A stretch of DNA of 10,683 nucleotides, from contig CAMWSI010000012.1 of assembly GCA_947176875.1 (NCBI GenBank), forward strand, positions 1-10,683, in the 5' to 3' direction. The translations under genes were made by a program, and so were the position numbers. This document shows, in pieces, positions 7,642 through 10,683 of this stretch. The notes beneath the pieces were generated by a model, which ran no database searches, was not told where the DNA came from, and saw only the letters and a program-made list of their open reading frames with translations. Every line of letters begins with the position of its first letter. Within the stretch, counting starts at the first letter, position 1. This DNA comes from an uncultured Bacteroidales bacterium. Lineage in GTDB: Bacteria; Bacteroidota; Bacteroidia; Bacteroidales; P3.

Positions 7642-8532
7642 ATGAATACGGCTCAAAAGGGGGCTTATATTGCCCCGTCGGAACTGCCGCTGAATGCGGA
7701 CGGCAGCGTGTATCACCTGCGTCTGCAACCGGAGCAGTTGGCCGACCGGATTATCCTCGTGGGGGATCCCGGCCGCGTGCCGGAGGTGTCGGGACATTTT
7801 GACGAAGTGACGTTCAAGGTGCGGAACCGCGAACTGCTGACGCATACGGGGCGGCTGAACGGCCGCGGGATTTCCGTTATCTCCACGGGCATGGGAACCG
7901 ACAACATCGATATTGTCCTGACGGAATTGGATGCGTTGGTCAATGTGGATTTGCGTGAAAGGGTCGCCAAGCCGATCCACAAGTCATTGGAATTGATTCG
8001 CATAGGTACCAGCGGCAGTCTGCGGCATGATTATCCGCTCGGAGGCTTCTGCGCCGCCACACACGGTTTGGGATTGGACGGATTGCTGAACTATTACGCG
8101 GCCGACGAGTCTGTTTTCGACCGTGAACTGGAGCGGACCATCCGTGCCCATGTCGGATGGCCGGAACGTTTGGCGGCTCCTTACGTCGTACCCTGTTCGG
8201 ACGACCTGATGCAACGGATAGGCTATGATATGTACCAAGGCGTGACGGCTACGGCTCCGGGATTTTTCGGGCCGCAGGGACGGGTCGTACGGTTGCCCAA
8301 CACCGTGGCGATGCAGAACGACCGGTTGGCGTCTTTCGACGACGGCCGGCACAAAATCGCCAATCTGGAGATGGAAACGGCCGCGCTTTACGGCCTCGGC
8401 CGTAGTTTGGGACATAAGGCATTGACCGTCTGCCTGCTGATAGCCAACCGGGCGGACAAGACATTCAGCGAGGATTATCATCCCCGTATGCAGGAATTGA
8501 TAGAAACGGTTTTACAGAGGTTCACACGGTAG
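7642..8532 (+). CDS. Nucleoside phosphorylase, uridine phosphorylase-like (PNP/UDP family)
   Basis: This 296-residue cytoplasmic enzyme belongs to the PNP_UDP_1 family, which cleaves nucleosides with phosphate to give the free base and ribose 1-phosphate. Visible motifs are ILVGDPGRV (38-46, phosphate site), ISTGMGTDN (80-88), IGTSGSL (121-127) and NLEMETAALYGL (241-252), whose Glu-Met-Glu core binds the ribose. VCLLIANRADKTF (263-275) and a C-terminal helix close the fold. The full-length pattern is that of Bacteroidota proteins annotated as uridine phosphorylase; the exact base preference is not certain from sequence. The start is fixed because PSELPLNADGSVYHL (12-26) is conserved near the N terminus of relatives and no other in-frame Met occurs until residue 84. 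It opens the rightward unit, 57 nt before the DHH gene, and complements the salvage role of apt across the divergent region. Confidence 0.88.
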   Translation: MNTAQKGAYIAPSELPLNADGSVYHLRLQPEQLADRIILVGDPGRVPEVSGHFDEVTFKVRNRELLTHTGRLNGRGISVISTGMGTDNIDIVLTELDALVNVDLRERVAKPIHKSLELIRIGTSGSLRHDYPLGGFCAATHGLGLDGLLNYYAADESVFDRELERTIRAHVGWPERLAAPYVVPCSDDLMQRIGYDMYQGVTATAPGFFGPQGRVVRLPNTVAMQNDRLASFDDGRHKIANLEMETAALYGLGRSLGHKALTVCLLIANRADKTFSEDYHPRMQELIETVLQRFTR

Positions 8533-8546
8533 CGGACAGTCCGGCG

Positions 8547-8566
8547 GGCACACCTTCCGGGGTGCC
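8547..8566 (+). other. Small GC-rich hairpin between the phosphorylase and DHH genes
   Basis: GGCACACC (8547-8554) pairs with GGGGTGCC (8559-8566) around a TTCC loop: seven pairs with one A-G mismatch. It lies 14 nt after the phosphorylase stop. No T-run follows, so it is not a convincing intrinsic terminator. It could be an mRNA processing or stabilising hairpin, or chance. Confidence 0.25.
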
Positions 8567-8589
8567 GTCACTTTGTAAACGTAACGCAT

Positions 8590-9639
8590 ATGAAACGGAA
8601 AGATATGGATTTGAAAACGGCGATACGGCAGGCGGATCACATCGTCATCGTCGGGCATTACAATCCGGACGGCGATGCCGTCGGTTCGACCATGGGGCTG
8701 AAATACCTGTTGGCGAATATGGGCAAGGCGGCCGAGGTCATTTATCCGAACGCCTACGCCCAGAATCTGAAATGGATGGATCCGGCCGGTTCAGCCGTGA
8801 TTTATAATGAACGAACGGAAAAAGGAAATGCGTTGATCGCGCGGGCGGACTTGATTTTCTGCCTGGATTTCCAGGCTTTGGGACGTACCGATGCCATGGC
8901 GCAGCCTTTGACGGAAAGCAAGGCATTCAAGGTGCTGATAGACCATCACATAGGCCCTGCGCTTAACGAATTTGACCTGTGCTTTTCGGAAACGGCCGTT
9001 TCTTCGACTTGCGAAAAACTTTATAAAACCGTGGCGGCCGAATTGGATGCCGCGTTGGTGGATAAATGTGTGGCGTCCTGTCTTTACGCCGGCATCTGCA
9101 CCGATACCGGCTCGTTCAGTTACGCCTGCCGCCATGCCGGGCTATTTCATATCGTGGCCGCGTTGATTGAACGCGGAGCCGATACGGTGCGCATACACCG
9201 CGCCATATTCGACACGTTCTCGGCTTCGCGCATGTATCTGTTGGGGTATTGCCTGCATCGAAAACTCGTCGTGATGCCGGCCTACGGAACGGCTTATATC
9301 TCCCTGAATATTGAGGAAATGGAACAGTTCCATTACCAAGCGGGCGATTTGGAGGGCGTGGTTAATTACGCTTTGAGCATAGAAGGCGTCTCGTTCGCGG
9401 CCTTTTTCACGCAACGCAAGAACCGCATCCGGATTTCACTGCGGTCGAAAGGCGAGGTGGATGTCAATGAGTTCGCCCGGCAGCATTTCAACGGCGGCGG
9501 GCATAAGAACGCGGCGGGCGGCAGTTCTTTCGAGGGCTTGGCGGAGACATTGGCGCGTTTCGAACGGCTCGTGCCGGAATTTTACGAAAAGGAAATTAAA
9601 CCCAAACGGACGGCCTTGGCCGAAATCCCCTTGATATGA
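8590..9639 (+). CDS. DHH/DHHA1 phosphoesterase, NrnA-like (nanoRNase / pAp phosphatase family)
   Basis: This 349-residue cytoplasmic protein has the metal-binding motifs of DHH subfamily 1: HYNPDGDAVGS (23-33), LDFQ (92-95), LIDHHIG (116-122) and TDTGSF (171-176). The DHHA1 substrate domain ends with FNGGGHKNAAGGSSF (300-314). NrnA-type members degrade 2-5 nt RNA fragments and dephosphorylate 3'-phosphoadenosine 5'-phosphate using Mn; some relatives cleave cyclic dinucleotides, so the substrate is inferred. Length fits the family (310-350). Start: 8590 is used, but Met6 (8605), preceded by GGAAAG, is an equally good candidate since homology begins around residue 8. Its stop overlaps the next gene's start as ATGA (9636-9639), so the two are likely translationally coupled. 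Confidence 0.9.
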   Translation: MKRKDMDLKTAIRQADHIVIVGHYNPDGDAVGSTMGLKYLLANMGKAAEVIYPNAYAQNLKWMDPAGSAVIYNERTEKGNALIARADLIFCLDFQALGRTDAMAQPLTESKAFKVLIDHHIGPALNEFDLCFSETAVSSTCEKLYKTVAAELDAALVDKCVASCLYAGICTDTGSFSYACRHAGLFHIVAALIERGADTVRIHRAIFDTFSASRMYLLGYCLHRKLVVMPAYGTAYISLNIEEMEQFHYQAGDLEGVVNYALSIEGVSFAAFFTQRKNRIRISLRSKGEVDVNEFARQHFNGGGHKNAAGGSSFEGLAETLARFERLVPEFYEKEIKPKRTALAEIPLI

Positions 9640-10211
9640 AGCGGCTTCCGAAATGGTGGGGCAAAGCCACGTTGTGGCCGGCGGCCATAGGATTATGGGC
9701 GGTTTTCGGAACGGCTTGCCGGCAGCGGGATACGGTTCCGAAGTCGGCGACGCAATGGGTGGCGCCGGCCACCGAAGAATTGACGGCCGTACATCGCCAA
9801 CTCAAGGAGCAGGAGAAAAATGAAATAGCGGCTTTCGTGGCAAGACGCGGTCGGCCGATGCGGCAAAGCGGTACGGGATTGTATTACGATATTTACGAAC
9901 GCAACCCATCCGGCGCGGTCATTTCACGCGGCGACGCCGTGGATATGGCCTATACGCTGACTTTACTCAACGGGGCGGTGCTGGCGTCATCGGCGTCGGA
10001 CGGCCTGCGGCGTTGGGTCGTCGGTGCGGAGACGGGGGAACCGGGGCTGACGGAACTGTTGCTACACATGCGGCGCGGCGAAAAGGCATTCGCGATCATT
10101 CCGTCGCATCTGGCGTACGGCCTGTCCGGAGACGGCGGCCGCATTCCGCCACATGCCACGCTGATGTACGATATAGAAATAAAAGGTGTTTACATTAAAA
10201 CCAAACCATAA
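9636..10211 (+). CDS. FKBP-type peptidyl-prolyl isomerase lipoprotein (GldI-like)
   Basis: The 191-residue product has a basic N terminus, a hydrophobic segment (about 12-27) and Cys28 in FGTAC, so it is probably a lipoprotein of the cell envelope. Residues 45-75 form a charged helical region. The FKBP domain covers about 97-186: RGDAVDMAYTLTLLNGAVLASS (99-120), LTELLLHMRRGEKAFAIIPSHLAYG (138-162) and GRIPPHATLMYDIEI (168-182). These proteins assist folding at proline bonds; in gliding Flavobacteria the relative GldI is part of the gliding/secretion set, but such lipoproteins are also common in non-gliding Bacteroidales. The usual Phe-Asp of the active site ('G.xFDSS') reads Leu-Ala here (116-117), so catalysis may be weak or absent, while the AYG and IPPHATL parts are kept. 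It starts inside the DHH stop codon and ends 1 nt before the next gene. Confidence 0.88.
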   Translation: MKRLPKWWGKATLWPAAIGLWAVFGTACRQRDTVPKSATQWVAPATEELTAVHRQLKEQEKNEIAAFVARRGRPMRQSGTGLYYDIYERNPSGAVISRGDAVDMAYTLTLLNGAVLASSASDGLRRWVVGAETGEPGLTELLLHMRRGEKAFAIIPSHLAYGLSGDGGRIPPHATLMYDIEIKGVYIKTKP

Positions 10212-10212
10212 A

Positions 10213-10605
10213 ATGAAAAGGTACAATTCAAAAATTGCCGGCGGGCTCATGAGCTTGGCGGCCATGGTACTCCTGGCGGCTTGCAACCACGTGGATTACA
10301 AAATGTTGAAACGAGGAGACGGCAAATTCAAACCGCAAATGGGCGACTATATCATCGGCGAAATGTGGATTGCGGTCGGCGACTCCGTCCTTATGACGAA
10401 TGCGGGCAAGCCGGGGCCGGTCATCCAAGTGGGCGAGCCCGAATTCCGCGGCGATTTGCAGGAGGGTGTCAGATTGTTGCACGAGGGCGACAGCGCGCGC
10501 TTCAATATCAAGGCCGATTCCATTCGGGCGCGTGGTATGCAGTTGCCTGACATCGTGAAAGGGACCTTGAGCTATATCATCAAAGTGCAGCAAATTGTCC
10601 CGTAG
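10213..10605 (+). CDS. FKBP-like lipoprotein, probably the N-terminal part of a frameshifted longer gene
   Basis: I start at ATG 10213, 1 nt after the preceding stop, because it gives a proper lipoprotein signal: MKRYNSKIAG, a hydrophobic core and LAAC with Cys24. A start at 10186 would add nine residues overlapping the previous gene. The 130-residue product is a shortened, degenerate FKBP-like domain: MGDYIIGEMWIAVGDSVL (43-60), EFRGDLQEGVRLLHEGDSARFNI (77-99) and IVKGTLSYIIKVQQI (114-128); the AYG motif is missing. Larger Bacteroidales relatives with this N-terminal domain continue into a charged helix and a canonical second FKBP domain. Here TAG stops the frame exactly at that junction, but another frame carries on with fitting residues (next entry). 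Read as intact, it would be a small FKBP-like lipoprotein without obvious catalytic residues. Confidence 0.7.
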   Translation: MKRYNSKIAGGLMSLAAMVLLAACNHVDYKMLKRGDGKFKPQMGDYIIGEMWIAVGDSVLMTNAGKPGPVIQVGEPEFRGDLQEGVRLLHEGDSARFNIKADSIRARGMQLPDIVKGTLSYIIKVQQIVP

Positions 10606-10683
10606 AGTCGGAATTCCCGGCCTATCTCGACGCCAAGGCCGCCGAAGCCGACTTGGACCAGCATCAGGCGATTGCGGCTTATC
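10602..10683 (+). pseudogene. Probable out-of-frame continuation of the preceding FKBP-like gene (runs off the right edge)
   Basis: In the -1 frame relative to the preceding gene, 10602 onward reads VESEFPAYLDAKAAEADL then DQHQAIAAY and is open to the edge. It has no ATG or GTG start; the frame is bounded upstream by a stop at 10548-10550 and offers only one internal TTG. The charged helix resembles the linker that in two-domain Bacteroidales FKBP lipoproteins follows the N-terminal domain and ends in '..AI..YL'. One extra C in the CCC run at 10599-10601 would join the two frames seamlessly as ..VQQIVPVESEFPAY... I infer a real or sequencing frameshift. A new gene with a start codon I do not recognise is less likely. 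Confidence 0.45.

Noticed and set aside
7501..7980. Minus-strand frame covering the phosphorylase 5' end and running into the leuS leader
   Set aside because: The long part is a shadow of the nucleoside phosphorylase and of the divergent promoters. Only its last ten codons (7500-7468) are kept, as a possible leader peptide.
8568..8575. TCACTTTG before the DHH gene as a -7 promoter element
   Set aside because: One mismatch at an important position and no TTG at the right distance upstream; the gene is more likely read from the upstream promoter.

Overview
The window looks like chromosomal DNA of a member of the Bacteroidota, most likely the order Bacteroidales, with fairly high GC. The evidence is the protein families: a long LeuRS (952 aa) with the Bacteroidota-type insertions, an Apt with the 'LLHDDLLATGG' PRPP loop, a DHH phosphoesterase followed by GldI-like FKBP lipoproteins, and an MbnP/di-haem peroxidase lipoprotein pair. 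Two good matches to the Bacteroidota promoter (-7 TAnnTTTG with a -33 TTG) and the lack of strong Shine-Dalgarno sequences agree with this. Genus cannot be decided by eye.

Layout: a few codons of a rightward gene end at the left edge (to 55). Next, on the minus strand and transcribed right to left, lies a tight five-gene unit: leuS (7471-4613), apt (4586-4038), an MbnP-family lipoprotein (4017-3166), a di-haem cytochrome c peroxidase/MauG-MbnH-type lipoprotein (3194-2058) and a Uup-type ABC-F ATPase (2022-73). Gaps are 20 to 35 nt and one pair overlaps, so they are probably co-transcribed from a promoter at 7556-7586. A 170 bp divergent intergenic region (7472-7641) holds this promoter and a second one facing right. 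The rightward unit is a uridine phosphorylase-like nucleoside phosphorylase (7642-8532), a DHH/NrnA-type phosphoesterase (8590-9639), an FKBP-type prolyl isomerase lipoprotein (9636-10211) and a second FKBP-like lipoprotein (10213-10605) that seems to be broken by a one-base frameshift, with its reading frame continuing in another phase to the right edge.

Functionally the window is mostly housekeeping: tRNA charging, purine and pyrimidine base/nucleoside salvage, nanoRNA/pAp turnover, ribosome-associated ABC-F function and envelope protein folding. The accessory piece is the MbnP-peroxidase pair, which by homology may carry out tryptophan-to-kynurenine maturation of a periplasmic copper-binding protein.

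Most worth a second look: (1) two mini-ORFs in the leuS leader, joined to each other and to leuS by ATGA overlaps, the second encoding [10 protein letters not shown] with tandem TTA codons; (2) the MbnP/MbnH-like pair inside a leuS operon; (3) the probable frameshift in the last FKBP gene; (4) a near-leaderless promoter for the nucleoside phosphorylase; (5) an Arg in place of the signature Ser in the second ABC domain of the Uup-like protein. I saw no tRNA, rRNA, CRISPR array, insertion sequence or phage-like feature, and no gene-free stretch over 300 bases.
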